DNA of 64,000 nucleotides from Arthrobacter sp. TPD3018 (GCA_003075315.1 QDFQ01000001.1:723355-787354), one strand, 5' to 3'; positions 11,062 through 24,365 are shown, numbered from the stretch's first letter. Notes: generated by a model from the letters alone, not told the origin. Made by a program: numbers and translations.

Positions 11062-12941
11062 CAATTGTCCTCGGAACCAAACGCTCGGGCGTCTTCGTTC
11101 GCTTGCACGAGATTTGCAAGTCGAAGCTCCAACGCCTGTTTCTCTTTCACCAATGCCACCTGCCGTTCGAACGCCGCATCGGTGAAATGCGCCTGCATCG
11201 AGACGGTCGCCTCGTGCAGGGCCAGGTCGACTTCGGGGCGGGCCACCAGAATGGCGATCGCCTCGTCAAGATCGGCCCGGGCGCGGCTGACGTCGCCGCC
11301 GCTTTGCGTGAACGAATAGGGCATCGTGTCGGCCCTCAACAGATCGCTGGCGATCGCATCGAACCCACTCCGCGCCAATATGGTGCGCAGACGCGCGCTA
11401 TCAAGCGCCTGATCCTCAAGCGCGACATCGACCACCGCCTCGAACAATCGGCCGAGCGCGCCGTCGACCAGCTTGAGGCTGCCGAGCACCTCCATATGCC
11501 GGGCGATCTCCACCGGATGGCGGATCAGGCCGGCGAGTACCGCCTTGGCCAGCACGCGATCGATGCCGGCGGCGTGGAAGGCCTTCACATCCTCGGTCGG
11601 CGGGGCGATCGGCTGCTTCCATTGGCCGTCCGCGCCACGCTTGCCCTGGGAGCGCGGTGCGTTGGGGGTGAAGGCGCGGCGTTTCGGCGCGAAATGTTCG
11701 TAGAAGCGATTGCGGAAATCGCTCTCATATTCCTTGCGGACCGACACGTCGGCGATCGTCGCGGCGAGATCGGCGAGCCGCTGCTTCAGGCCGGCGCGCT
11801 GTTCGGGCGTGTCGAGCGGACCGGCCGCGACCTCGCTCTGCCACAGGCGGTCGACCAGCGGCTGGGGTTGGCCGAGCAGCGCCTCCATCGCCGCGGCGCC
11901 GCCGGCCTTCACCAGATCGTCGGGGTCCTGCCCCTGGGGCAGCGTGACGAAGGACAGGCTGCGGCCGGGCGCGAGCATGGGGAGGGCGCGGTTCGCGGCG
12001 CGGAGCGCGGCCTTCTGTCCGGCGCTGTCGCCGTCGAAGCAAAGGATCGGCACGTCGACCATCCGCCACAGCCGTTCGAGCTGCGCTTCGGTGAGCGCGG
12101 TGCCGAGCGGGGCGACGGCTTCGTGAATGCCCGCCTGGCTCAGCGCGATGACGTCCATATAGCCTTCGACGACCAGTACGCGGTTCGCCTTGCGCGCAGC
12201 GGGGGCGGCGCGGTCGAGGTTGTAGAGCGTGCGGCCCTTGTCGAAGAGCGGCGTGTCGGGGGAATTGAGATATTTGGGCTCGCCGTCGCCGATGACGCGG
12301 CCGCCGAAGGCGATCGTCCGGCCGCGGGCGTCGCGGATCGGGATCATCAGCCGGCCGCGGAACCGGTCGTAGGGGTCCTTCCCCTCGACCTGGATCAGCA
12401 GGCCGCATTCGACGAGCGCGGGGTCGCCATAGTCCTTCAGCGCGGTCTTCAGCTTGCCGCGGCTGTCGGGGGAAAAGCCTATGCCGAAGGTGCGGGCGGT
12501 ATCCTGGCTGATGCCGCGCTTGGCGAGCACGGCGCGGGCTTCGGCGCCGCCGATGCCGTTCAGCTGTTCGGTGAACCAGTTCGCAGCGTCGGCCATCGCG
12601 TCGTGCAGGCCCTTGGCGCGCTCGGCCTTGGCAGCGGCGCGGCGGTCTTGTGCGGGCATGTCCATGCCGGCGGCCTGAGCCAGTTCCTTCACCGCATCGA
12701 TGAAGGGCAGGCCGCGCTGGTCCGTCATCCACCGAATCGCATCGCCGTGCGCGGAGCAGCCGAAGCAGTGGTAGAAGCCCTTGTCGTCGTTGACGTAGAA
12801 CGACGGCGTCTTTTCGTTGTGGAACGGGCAGCAGCCGCGCATCTCACGACCCGCCTTGGTGAGCTTGGTCGTCTTGCCGATCAGCGCCGACAGCGAGGTG
12901 CGGGCGCGGAGCTCGTCGAGGAACTGCGGTGACAGGCTCAT
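11061..12941 (-). CDS. dnaG: DNA primase
   Basis: Makes RNA primers at the replication fork; 626 residues. The N-terminal zinc-binding motif reads [11 protein letters not shown] followed by HCFGC (Cys-X2-His...Cys-X2-Cys). The catalytic core includes the RNAP-basic motif region [20 protein letters not shown] and the Toprim motifs [15 protein letters not shown] and [12 protein letters not shown]. The C-terminal third is the less conserved DnaB-interaction region. It overlaps rpoD at TGATG. rpsU, often found upstream in gammaproteobacteria, is replaced here by a repeat element and a GatB/YqeY gene. Confidence 0.97.
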
Positions 12942-13170
12942 GCGTGCGATTCTACTATGCCCGATGGGGGGCGGTTAGGCAATGCGCCGATGCCGGATGG
13001 GCGCGGAAGTGGACGAAGTGGACGATACGTAACGTCCCGGATGCGGCCCTGTGCGAGCGGGCCACGGGGTGGCCGTAGGCGCCTGGGAGCGCCGGTCGGG
13101 TGGACGATGGCAAAGAGCGAGGCGCTCTATACACGGTTTGTTCCGTGCAGGACAGGGGCTTCCTTTATTT

Positions 13171-13303
13171 CGTCATCCCGGCGAAGGCCGGGATCCATGG
13201 ACGCGCGAGGCTGGCGGTGGCGCGATCCGGCGCGGTCATCCTCTCCATGGATCCCGGCGTTCGCCGGGATGACGAATGGGGGTGGGCGTTTGCCGGGATG
13301 ACA
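13171..13303. repeat. Paired palindromic element, family B, with an extra half copy
   Basis: Arms at 13171-13200 and 13245-13274 both carry the CCCGGCGAAGGCCGGGAT type palindrome bounded by GTCAT and CCATGG, in inverted orientation with a 44-base spacer. A third partial arm lies at 13286-13303. This fills much of the 375-base gap between dnaG and the GatB/YqeY gene; the rest of 12942-13316 shows no convincing gene. Confidence 0.85.
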
Positions 13304-13316
13304 AGGGCGCCTTCGC

Positions 13317-13769
13317 TTACGACAGCGCCGCCTTCACCAGGCCGCTCGCCTTGCTCATGTCGAGGTTGGCGGCGTGGCGCGCCTTCAGTTCGGCCATGAC
13401 GCGGCCCATGTCCTTCATGCCGGCCGCGCCGAGTTCGGCCTTGATCGCCTCGATCGCGGCGGTGGTTTCTGCGTCGCTCATCTGCGCGGGGAGGAAGCGT
13501 TCGATCACCGCGACCTCGGCCTTTTCGGCGTCGGCGAGTTCCTGGCGGCCGCCGCTTTCGTACATCTGGATCGATTCGCGGCGCTGCTTCACCATCTTCT
13601 GCAACACCTCGACCACCACCGCGTCGTCGTCGGTCGGGGCGGTGCCGGTGCGCAATTCAATGTCGCGGTTCTTGATCGCCGCCTGGATCAGGCCGATCGC
13701 GGCGCGCGCTTCCTTGTCGCCGGCCTTCATGGCGGTGACCTGGGCGGCCTTGATGTCGTCGCGAATCAT
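13317..13769 (-). CDS. GatB/YqeY domain protein
   Basis: A 150-residue helical protein of the GatB/YqeY family, which resembles the tail domain of the GatB amidotransferase subunit and is thought to touch tRNA. Recognisable parts are MIRDDIKAAQVTAMKAGDKE at the start, VVEVLQKMVKQRRESIQMYE in the middle and the ending KASGLVKAAL. The frame is open much further upstream, over carA, but the ATG at 13767-13769 gives the family's usual length and the longer frame is only a shadow. It shares a 142-base divergent upstream region with carA. Confidence 0.9.
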   Translation of the reverse strand: MIRDDIKAAQVTAMKAGDKEARAAIGLIQAAIKNRDIELRTGTAPTDDDAVVVEVLQKMVKQRRESIQMYESGGRQELADAEKAEVAVIERFLPAQMSDAETTAAIEAIKAELGAAGMKDMGRVMAELKARHAANLDMSKASGLVKAALS

Positions 13770-13911
13770 GGAAGAAAGCCTCGAATACGGGAAAGCCGGG
13801 GACCCTAGCGGAAAGCGGCGGCCCCGTGAACCGGTTGACCTAGGCCAAGCTGGGGGGTAGCGGGCGCCACTTAGCGACATAGACGAAACCTTCAGGAGTG
13901 CCCGCCAAGCC

Positions 13912-15093
13912 ATGGCCGACGCCAAGCCCATTGCCATGCCCGCAAAGCCTGACGGCGCGACGGGCGTTCTGGTTCTCGCGAACGGCGAGGTGGCCTGGGG
14001 CCGCGGCTTCGGCGCGGAAGGCGCGGCGGTGGGCGAGGTGTGTTTCCACACCGCGATGACCGGATACCAGGAGATCATGACCGACCCGTCGTTCGCGGGC
14101 CAGATCATCACCTTCACCTTCCCGCACATCGGCAACGTCGGCGCCAACCCCGACGATATCGAGGCGGACGCGCCGCATGCGCTAGGCATGATCGTGCGGC
14201 AGGACGTGACCGAGCCGTCGAACTTCCGCGCGGTCGAGCGGCTGGACGGCTGGATGAAGCGCCATGCGCGCATCGGCCTGTCGGGCATCGACACGCGCGC
14301 GCTGACCCGCCGCATCCGCGCGGGCGGTGCACCCAACGGCGTGGTCGCGCATTCGGCGAGTGGCGAGTTCGATCTCGATGCCCTGCTGGAAATGGCGCGG
14401 GCGTGGCCGGGGCTGGAGGGCATGGACCTCGCCAAGACGGTGTCGACCGAGACGCATTATGCCTGGGGCGAGGCGCGCGAGGGCGACGTGTGGCGGCTGG
14501 GCTTCGGCTATGGTGCGGCCGGCGAGGGTGAGCGCCCGCACGTTGTCGCGATCGATTACGGCAGCAAGCACAACATCTTCCGCAATCTGGTGAAGGCCGG
14601 CGCGAAGGTGACGGTGCTGCCGGCGCAGGCGACGTTCGAGGACGTGATGGCGCAGAACCCCGACGGCATCTTCCTGTCCAACGGTCCCGGCGATCCCGCC
14701 GCGACGGGCGACTATGCGGTGCCGGTGATCCGGCAGCTGCTCGATACGGGGAAGCCGTTGTTCGGCATCTGTCTGGGCCATCAGCTGCTCGGGCTGGCGG
14801 TCGGCGCGACGACCACCAAGATGTTCCAGGGCCACCGCGGTGCCAACCATCCGGTCAAGCGTCTGTCCGACGGTGCCGTTGAGATCACCAGCATGAACCA
14901 CGGCTTCGCGGTGGAACGGGAGTCGCTGCCGGCCAACGTGCGCGAGACGCATGTGTCGCTGTTCGACGGGAGCAACGCGGGGCTGGAGTTGACTGATCGT
15001 CCGGCGTTCAGCGTGCAGTATCATCCGGAAGCGTCGCCGGGGCCGCAGGATAGTCTGTATCTATTCGAGAAGTTCGTAGGGGCGCTCCGGTGA
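13912..15093 (+). CDS. carA: Carbamoyl-phosphate synthase, small (glutaminase) subunit
   Basis: Hydrolyses glutamine and passes ammonia to CarB for carbamoyl phosphate, the precursor of arginine and pyrimidines. The 393-residue protein has the N-terminal CarA domain (GEVCFHTAMTGYQEIMTDPS) and a class I amidotransferase domain. The nucleophile motif is FGICLGHQLLGLAVGA and the His/Glu pair lies in VQYHPEASPGP. The last bases overlap the next gene as GTGA. In most bacteria carB follows directly; here a small gene lies between. Confidence 0.97.
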   Translation: MADAKPIAMPAKPDGATGVLVLANGEVAWGRGFGAEGAAVGEVCFHTAMTGYQEIMTDPSFAGQIITFTFPHIGNVGANPDDIEADAPHALGMIVRQDVTEPSNFRAVERLDGWMKRHARIGLSGIDTRALTRRIRAGGAPNGVVAHSASGEFDLDALLEMARAWPGLEGMDLAKTVSTETHYAWGEAREGDVWRLGFGYGAAGEGERPHVVAIDYGSKHNIFRNLVKAGAKVTVLPAQATFEDVMAQNPDGIFLSNGPGDPAATGDYAVPVIRQLLDTGKPLFGICLGHQLLGLAVGATTTKMFQGHRGANHPVKRLSDGAVEITSMNHGFAVERESLPANVRETHVSLFDGSNAGLELTDRPAFSVQYHPEASPGPQDSLYLFEKFVGALR

Positions 15094-15377
15094 GACTGGT
15101 TTCAACGTCTTTGCTTGTGGCGGTCGGAATGGCCAGCGCACTGCTATCGACTTCTGCGTCGGCGCAGAGTCAGGGGGATCTCGACGGTATCGCAAAGACG
15201 TGCGGTCTTCCAACAGAACGGCTCGTTCTCAAGAACGATCACGTTCTGTTGCTCGCGTCTCCCGACGACAGTTTCATGGTGATGGGCTGCGTTCGTGCGC
15301 AGCTCGATAAAATCCCGGGCGCGAACGACAAGTTCGGCGTCGTCATGTGGGATAAGAAAAAAGCTAAGGCCAAGTAG
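15090..15377 (+). CDS. Small exported protein of unknown function between carA and carB
   Basis: A 95-residue protein starting with GTG inside the carA stop (GTGA) and ending immediately before the carB ATG, so it is co-translated with the pair. Residues 1-25 form a clear Sec signal peptide ending in the cleavage-type sequence STSASAQS. The mature part is about 70 residues and holds two cysteines (in AKTCGLP and VMGCVRA) that could form a periplasmic disulfide. The C-terminus is lysine-rich. I do not recognise a family. A secreted product inside a cytoplasmic biosynthetic operon is unexpected. Confidence 0.75.
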   Translation: MRLVSTSLLVAVGMASALLSTSASAQSQGDLDGIAKTCGLPTERLVLKNDHVLLLASPDDSFMVMGCVRAQLDKIPGANDKFGVVMWDKKKAKAK

Positions 15378-18701
<3,324 letters not shown>

Positions 18702-18727
18702 TCCCGACATAATGACGTGATGTGCGG

Positions 18728-18752
18728 GGGCGGGCCGGATAACGGCCCGCCC
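18728..18752 (+). terminator. GC-rich perfect hairpin between carB and greA
   Basis: Ten-base perfect arms, GGGCGGGCCG at 18728-18737 and its complement at 18743-18752, enclose a 5-base loop. There is no T-tract, so it may be a weak terminator or pause site rather than a full stop; greA begins 29 bases later. Confidence 0.5.
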
Positions 18753-18781
18753 GCGGGGATGAAGCAATTGGGGACTGACAC

Positions 18782-19258
18782 ATGGCGACCGTCGAAAAGA
18801 TGCCGATGCTGCAGGAGGGCTATGAGAAGCTCACCGCGGATCTGAAGCGTCTGAAAGCCGAACGCCCCCTGATCGTCGACGCGATCGAGGAAGCCCGCGC
18901 GCACGGCGACCTGTCGGAAAACGCCGAATATCACGCCGCCAAGGAGCAGCAGGGCCAGAACGAGGCGACGATCGCCGATATCGAGAGCAAGCTATCGCGC
19001 GCGCAGATCATCGATCCGCGCGAACTGTCGGGCGACAAGGTGGTGTTTGGCGCGACCGTGACGCTGCTCGACGACGACGACAAGCCGGTGAAGTATCAGA
19101 TCGTCGGCGAGACCGAGGCGAATGCCAAGACGGGCCGGATTTCGTACAATTCACCGCTGGGCCGCGCGCTGATCGGCCGCAAGGTGGACGACGAGGTCGA
19201 GGTGTCGGTGCCGGCGGGCGACCGCTATTATGTGGTATCGAAGGTCGAGTTTATCTGA
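18782..19258 (+). CDS. greA: Transcription elongation factor GreA
   Basis: A 158-residue factor that stimulates transcript cleavage in backtracked RNA polymerase. The N-terminal coiled coil carries the acidic tip motif [19 protein letters not shown], and the C-terminal FKBP-like domain includes [20 protein letters not shown]. Length is exactly that of the family. It follows carB with only a hairpin between, an arrangement often seen in alphaproteobacteria. Confidence 0.97.
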   Translation: MATVEKMPMLQEGYEKLTADLKRLKAERPLIVDAIEEARAHGDLSENAEYHAAKEQQGQNEATIADIESKLSRAQIIDPRELSGDKVVFGATVTLLDDDDKPVKYQIVGETEANAKTGRISYNSPLGRALIGRKVDDEVEVSVPAGDRYYVVSKVEFI

Positions 19259-19283
19259 GGGGTTGCGGGTTCGCCCGCCCCTT

Positions 19284-19388
19284 TGTCATCCCGGCGCACG
19301 CCGGGACCCATGGATACGGCGCCATTCGCATTGGCGCGTCACAGCGGCCTCTTAGCCTCCGTGGATCCCGGCGTTCGCCGGGATGACG
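19284..19388. repeat. Paired palindromic element, family B
   Basis: Arms at 19284-19313 and 19359-19388 have the GTCATCCCGGCG...CCGGGA palindrome in inverted orientation, closely related to the element at 13171. It begins 26 bases after the greA stop and may double as its transcription end. Confidence 0.85.
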
Positions 19389-19501
19389 AGGAGGGCGGTG
19401 GTCGAGCCGTTACTCGGAGCGGGGCGCGGCCTGTTCGTGGCGTCTAGTCGTCTACGTACCGGCTCGCGGCTGTTGGTCGCACGAAGCGACCCTAATCACA
19501 T

Positions 19502-19597
19502 CGTCATTCCCGCGGAGGCGGGAATCCATATGCCGTGGAGTCTCGGCTCCATCGCTACCGTTAGCGTGTCTGGATTCCCGCCTTCGCGGGAATGACG
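19502..19597. repeat. Paired palindromic element, family D
   Basis: Arms at 19502-19528 and 19571-19597 read CGTCATTCCCGCG...GCGGGAATCCA and its inverse, with a 42-base spacer. It is a second element in the same 466-base gap (19259-19724), where I see no gene. Confidence 0.85.
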
Positions 19598-19674
19598 GGG
19601 GAGGCGGGACGGAATATCCCGCGCAGGTGGTTCGGACGCTGCGGCGTTTCGCACGTTTCACCCATGGTCGTTGC

Positions 19675-19717
19675 GGCCCCGGATCCGGTCCGGGGCCCAG
19701 TGGGGGCGAAGCGCCCC
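19675..19717 (-). terminator. Double hairpin downstream of the DUF4170 gene
   Basis: Two hairpins lie side by side: GGCCCCGGA/TCCGGGGCC (19675-19683 with 19689-19697) and GGGGCG/CGCCCC (19703-19708 with 19712-19717). They sit 8 bases past the stop of the minus-strand DUF4170 gene, so they probably end its transcript. No T-run follows. Confidence 0.5.
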
Positions 19718-19724
19718 TGTCGGC

Positions 19725-19955
19725 TTACGCTTCGGGCGTGGTGACCAGATCGGGTTCGAGCAGGCGGTGGAGGTGGACGACGACGAACTTCATCTCGGCA
19801 TCGTCGACGGTGCGCTGCGCATTGGCGCGCCAGGCCTTTTCGGCGCTCGCATAGTCGGGGAAGATGCCGACGACGTCGAGCTTCGACGGATCGGCCCAGT
19901 CGAGCGTGCGGGGATCGGTGACGCGGCCGCCGAAGACGAGGTGGAGCTTGCTCAT
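19725..19955 (-). CDS. DUF4170 family protein
   Basis: A 76-residue cytoplasmic protein beginning MSKLHLVFGGRVTDP and containing the conserved VVGIFPDYASAEKAWRANAQ segment. This wording matches the DUF4170 family of small alphaproteobacterial proteins, whose function is not established. The frame stays open upstream to 20129, but the ATG at 19953-19955 follows an AGGAA site and gives the usual family length. No operon partner is seen. Confidence 0.8.
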   Translation of the reverse strand: MSKLHLVFGGRVTDPRTLDWADPSKLDVVGIFPDYASAEKAWRANAQRTVDDAEMKFVVVHLHRLLEPDLVTTPEA

Positions 19956-20149
19956 GCGCTGAGATTCCTGGGGTGGTGATTTTACCCCGCCGTCCCTAGC
20001 GTGTTGCGGCGCAATATTGAACCCCGGATGGCCGCGAGAGGACGACCCTTGTCTCCATATCTCGTATTGCCGGAGGGAGTCCCGGCGACGAAAGGGATGA
20101 GGCGCGTCAACATGCCCGAAAGGCGGCAAGCGCCAAGGTCATCCGTCTG

Positions 20150-20226
20150 CGTCATTGCGAGCGACGCGCGGCACTCCAGGGACTCTTGGTCCGGCTCTGG
20201 ATTGCTTCGGTCCGCTCGCAATGACG
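20150..20226. repeat. Paired palindromic element, family A (degenerate copy)
   Basis: Arms at 20150-20179 and 20197-20226 start and end like the element at 8935 (CGTCATTGCGAGCG and GCTCGCAATGACG) but several internal positions no longer pair. It lies 29 bases beyond the stop of the minus-strand gene ending at 20255. Confidence 0.8.
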
Positions 20227-20254
20227 TAATAAGTTCGAGGGGATCGGCCCCAAC

Positions 20255-20680
20255 CTAGTCCTTGGCGCGTGCCGACTGCGCCGCGGCCGAGCCAGCGGTC
20301 GTCGCGGCCTTGGCGATGCCCTGGAACAGCGACTTCACCTGATCCTTGGCGGCGTCCTTCGACAGGCCGGCGTTCTGCAGCTCGGTGGCGCCGGCTTCGC
20401 GGGCGGCGGCGACGGCGCCGCGCGCGCGTTCACCGAGCGTGCGGCCGAGCGGGGCGAGCAACTGCTTTTCCTTGGCCGAACGCGGGATCAGCGCGCCGGC
20501 GAGCGCGCCGATCGCGATGCCACCGGCGACGATCGCGAGCGGGTTCGCCTCGATCGCGTCCGCGGTGCGGCGGGCGGCGTCGGTGGCGGCGTGCTTGGCA
20601 TCGTCCAGGCGGTGGTGGACGTCGGCCTTGATGTCGGCGGTGGCGTCGGCGACGCGATCCTGGGTCTGGGTGTCGGTCAT
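20255..20680 (-). CDS. Small alanine-rich protein with one membrane segment (YqjD/DUF883-like)
   Basis: A 141-residue protein with a charged, coiled-coil-prone N-terminal half (DTQTQDRVADATADIKADV), a short glycine/alanine membrane segment (LAIVAGGIAIGALAGALI, about residues 48-65) and a second Ala-rich helical tail. This layout resembles the YqjD/ElaB/DUF883 type of stress-related membrane-anchored proteins, but the match is by architecture rather than a diagnostic motif. It is the last of four minus-strand genes of small envelope proteins. Confidence 0.7.
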   Translation of the reverse strand: MTDTQTQDRVADATADIKADVHHRLDDAKHAATDAARRTADAIEANPLAIVAGGIAIGALAGALIPRSAKEKQLLAPLGRTLGERARGAVAAAREAGATELQNAGLSKDAAKDQVKSLFQGIAKAATTAGSAAAQSARAKD

Positions 20681-20716
20681 GGGTCTATCCTTTGCGTGGA
20701 TGCGCGGGGAACGGGA

Positions 20717-21046
20717 TCAGTCCTTGGGACCGAGGCCTGGTTCGTGATTGCGTTTGAAGCGGTGTGGCTTGTCCTTCTTGCGGAACAGGCCGGCGAGGCG
20801 ATGGCGGGCGAGGAACAGGCCGGCGACGGCAGTGACCCCGGCGACCGCGCCGGGATTGCGCACCGCCGTGTCGAGGCTGGCCTGGGCGGCGGCCTGCCCC
20901 TTGTCGGCGACGTCGCGCGCCGCTTGTTTGGCGAGGTCGCGCGGGTTGAGGCGGACCTGCAGCTTGCGGAGCGTGCCAGACAGGCGTTCGCGGGCCGCGG
21001 CAGCCTCCGCCTCGGCGTCGATCAGGCGGGTGGCGGGATCGGTCAT
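20717..21046 (-). CDS. DUF3618-like small protein with one membrane segment
   Basis: A 109-residue protein. Residues 1-40 are helical and charged (EAEAAAARERLSGTLRKLQ), the pattern of DUF3618 proteins. A single hydrophobic helix follows at about 68-85, and the tail is basic (RKKDKPHRFKRNHE). The start overlaps the stop of the holin-like gene by ATGA, showing it belongs to the same transcript. Function is unknown. Confidence 0.7.
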   Translation of the reverse strand: MTDPATRLIDAEAEAAAARERLSGTLRKLQVRLNPRDLAKQAARDVADKGQAAAQASLDTAVRNPGAVAGVTAVAGLFLARHRLAGLFRKKDKPHRFKRNHEPGLGPKD

Positions 21047-21414
21047 GGCCGCTTCTCCGTGGCAGGGGCGAGGCGGCTCTTGCCGACGAGGGCGAGGCTG
21101 GCGGCGATAGCGAGTACCGCCATCACGACGGCGAGCGTCGCGAGGCCAGGGCCGAACAGCGTCGCGAGCGTCAGGACCGCACCGACCAGCGCCGTGATCA
21201 ACGCGGCGAGCGCCAGCACCCCGGCGACGACGAAGAACACGATCGCGCTGCGATAGGCGCTGACGCGTTCGCCGATCCGCGCCTTCACCACCGCTACCTC
21301 AGCGCTGGCGAGCCCGCGGGCATCCTCCACGAGCTGGCTGACGAGGTCGGTGATCCCTTCCTCGCCAGCACCCACGGCTTCGCCCGCGGTTTCGATTGTC
21401 GGCAAGACCGCCAC
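21043..21414 (-). CDS. Phage holin superfamily III-like membrane protein
   Basis: A 123-residue protein with an amphipathic N-terminal helix (ITDLVSQLVEDARGLASAEV) and two long membrane helices separated by a short turn, the arrangement of the 'putative phage holin 3_6' (PF07332-type) family. In non-phage settings these are ordinary inner-membrane proteins of unknown role. The GTG at 21412-21414 lies 7 bases after the previous stop and follows AAGGGG. The open frame extends further, but only in overlap with that gene. No phage genes are nearby. Confidence 0.7.
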   Translation of the reverse strand: MAVLPTIETAGEAVGAGEEGITDLVSQLVEDARGLASAEVAVVKARIGERVSAYRSAIVFFVVAGVLALAALITALVGAVLTLATLFGPGLATLAVVMAVLAIAASLALVGKSRLAPATEKRP

Positions 21415-21421
21415 GAGCCCC

Positions 21422-21883
21422 TTACGCCTTGTCGTCGAGGCCAGACTGGACGACCCGGGCGAGCGCGAAGCCCAGCGCCGCGGCGACGCCGATCGCAACG
21501 CCCGGGCTCTTGCGGACGAAGGCGCGCGCGTCTTCCAGCAGTTCCTCGACGTCCTTGTCGCGGATCTGGCCGGAGAAGTTGGAGACGACGCCGGCCGCCG
21601 AGCGGGCGTAATCGCCGTATTGGGCGCCGAGCTTGTCGTCGACCTGGCCGGCGGCGTCCTGAATCATCTGCGACAGCTGGTCGAGGCCGCCGATCGCACG
21701 TTCCTTACCGGTGTCGGCGAGAGTGCGGATCTTGTCGGTCGCCTGTGCGCCGTACTTCGCGGTATAGTCCTTGGCGGTCTGCTTCGCCTGATCGACGCGG
21801 CTGGTGGCGGCGTCAGCGGCATCGCCGGCAGTGTTGGAAACGGTGTCGCCGTCGATGACGGGGTTCAGATCGGTATCGGACAT
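21422..21883 (-). CDS. DUF883-like membrane-anchored protein, first gene of the envelope cassette
   Basis: A 153-residue protein. It has a long helical, charged region (TSRVDQAKQTAKDYTAKYGA) and then a C-terminal membrane segment preceded by ARAFVRKSPGVAIGVAAALG, the typical ending of YqjD/DUF883 proteins that tether to the inner membrane. It leads a run of four closely spaced or overlapping genes. A candidate EcfG-type promoter lies about 40 bases upstream of its ATG, suggesting general stress control. Confidence 0.75.
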   Translation of the reverse strand: MSDTDLNPVIDGDTVSNTAGDAADAATSRVDQAKQTAKDYTAKYGAQATDKIRTLADTGKERAIGGLDQLSQMIQDAAGQVDDKLGAQYGDYARSAAGVVSNFSGQIRDKDVEELLEDARAFVRKSPGVAIGVAAALGFALARVVQSGLDDKA

Positions 21884-21921
21884 GGCGCGCCCTTTCGTGA
21901 AAATCGCGTTCGAAGGCCTCT

Positions 21922-21947
21922 AACCCCGGCCGGCGACGGCGGGTTCC
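21922..21947 (-). promoter_or_regulatory. Candidate EcfG (general stress sigma) promoter
   Basis: On the minus strand GGAAC (21943-21947) is followed after 17 bases by GGTT (21922-21925). Alphaproteobacterial EcfG promoters read GGAAC-N16/17-cGTT. The -10 element ends 38 bases upstream of the ATG of the four-gene envelope cassette. Confidence 0.5.
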
Positions 21948-22016
21948 CTTGCGTCAGGCAATTGCCGCCCGCGCCGGCAGCGGGTAGAGGCCGCGGCATC
22001 TGAGCCCCAGAGGTAG

Positions 22017-23306
<1,290 letters not shown>

Positions 23307-23338
23307 TCCCGGACGGGATGCAAGCAAGGATGTAAACC

Positions 23339-23695
23339 ATGGCGCGGGCGGTAACGGCACGGAAAGGCACGAACGGAGGGCGGTCGAACACATCGACCGC
23401 GTTCCGCAAGGTCATGCGTCGTGCCGCGCTGCCCGCGCTGGGCTTTACGATCATGGCGTTTTTCGGCGCCTATGCCGTACTGGGGCCGAACGGCATCCTG
23501 GCCTATGGCGATTACAAGAAGCAGCTGGCGCGGCGGGAGGTGCAATATGCCTCGCTCGACCAGAAGCGGACGGTGCTGCAGAACCGCGTCGCCTTGCTCG
23601 ACCCCGACCATGCCAATCCGGATATGGTCGACGAGATGGTGCGCAAGGAATTGAACGTCGCGCATCCGGACGAGGTGATCGTTCCGTTGAAGTAA
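23339..23695 (+). CDS. ftsB: Septum formation initiator, FtsB/DivIC family
   Basis: A 118-residue bitopic division protein. After a basic cytoplasmic N-terminus there is one membrane helix (LGFTIMAFFGAYAVLGPNG, about residues 37-56). A periplasmic coiled coil follows (YKKQLARREVQYASLDQKR) and then the short segment DMVDEMVRKELNVAHPDEVI, typical of FtsB-family C-termini. It acts with FtsL and FtsQ in the divisome. It is close behind eno on the same strand and likely co-transcribed. Confidence 0.9.
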   Translation: MARAVTARKGTNGGRSNTSTAFRKVMRRAALPALGFTIMAFFGAYAVLGPNGILAYGDYKKQLARREVQYASLDQKRTVLQNRVALLDPDHANPDMVDEMVRKELNVAHPDEVIVPLK

Positions 23696-23797
23696 GGGCG
23701 GTCGGCGAGGGGCGCTGATGGTCGTCAGACCGGTCGCGTTTCGGCGTGATTGTGCCTGACCCAGCGTTTTCCTGCGTTTTAGATGCCTCACGCGATC

Positions 23798-23905
23798 CGT
23801 CACCCCGGACTAGTTCCGGGGGCCACTGTGCGGTGAGGGGGGCGGCTTGAGGTTCTGGCCACCCCCGTGCGGCCCGGTGGATGCCGGAACGAGTCCGGCA
23901 TGACG
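23798..23905. repeat. Paired palindromic element, family C
   Basis: Arms at about 23798-23826 (CGTCACCCCGGACT...) and 23875-23905 (GGTGGATGCCGGAACGAG...) are inverted. The spacer resembles those at 34445 and 37171 (GAGGGGGGCGGC core). One arm has drifted from CCCCGG to GCCGG. The surrounding 23696-23981 gap shows no gene. Confidence 0.8.
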
Positions 23906-23981
23906 GGGTGGGGTTTTGCGGCCGACGGGCCTCTGCAAATGTCCTGTTTTCGCTGGACTAGCGGCTGGTCACCCCGCCGAC

Positions 23982-24365
23982 TCATTCCTGAGAATGCGTC
24001 GGTCCCAGGTCGGTGTCGCCGTTCTTGTCCAGACCTTCGCCGCCGGTCTGCGGATAGCCGTCGCCGGCTGCCGCATCGCTGCTGAAGTCCTCGCCGGGAT
24101 TGCCGCCGCCCGCGCCGCTACCGCTGCCGTGGACTTCGCCGGTCCGAGGGTCGAACGAGGCACGCAGGCCGTTTTCGGGTGGCAGGTTAGGATCTCGCGG
24201 AGGGTGCGGATCGCCGGGGCGGGCGGCGACGGTGCCGCTGGGGGCCTGGCGACCGAGTTCGGCTTCGCGATCGCGGTGATAGTCCAGGCCATATTCGCCG
24301 GCATCGCGATCGAAGGGATTGCCGGTCGTGTCGCGGCCGGGATCGACCTTGTTGGTGTCGGACAT
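23982..24365 (-). CDS. Hypothetical low-complexity hydrophilic protein
   Basis: A 127-residue protein without membrane segments, rich in Asp, Gly, Pro and Glu, for example NPFDRDAGEYGLDYHRDRE and GSGSGAGGGNPGEDF. It looks largely disordered. A good AGGAGG site lies upstream of the ATG at 24363-24365. I do not recognise a family. The codon pattern matches the genome, and the absence of an alternative reading supports a real gene. Its promoter region faces that of the next plus-strand gene. Confidence 0.65.
   Translation of the reverse strand: MSDTNKVDPGRDTTGNPFDRDAGEYGLDYHRDREAELGRQAPSGTVAARPGDPHPPRDPNLPPENGLRASFDPRTGEVHGSGSGAGGGNPGEDFSSDAAAGDGYPQTGGEGLDKNGDTDLGPTHSQE

Noticed and set aside
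21043..21414. Holin-like protein considered as evidence of a prophage
   Set aside because: No lysin, capsid, terminase or integrase is near, and this membrane-protein family occurs widely outside phages.
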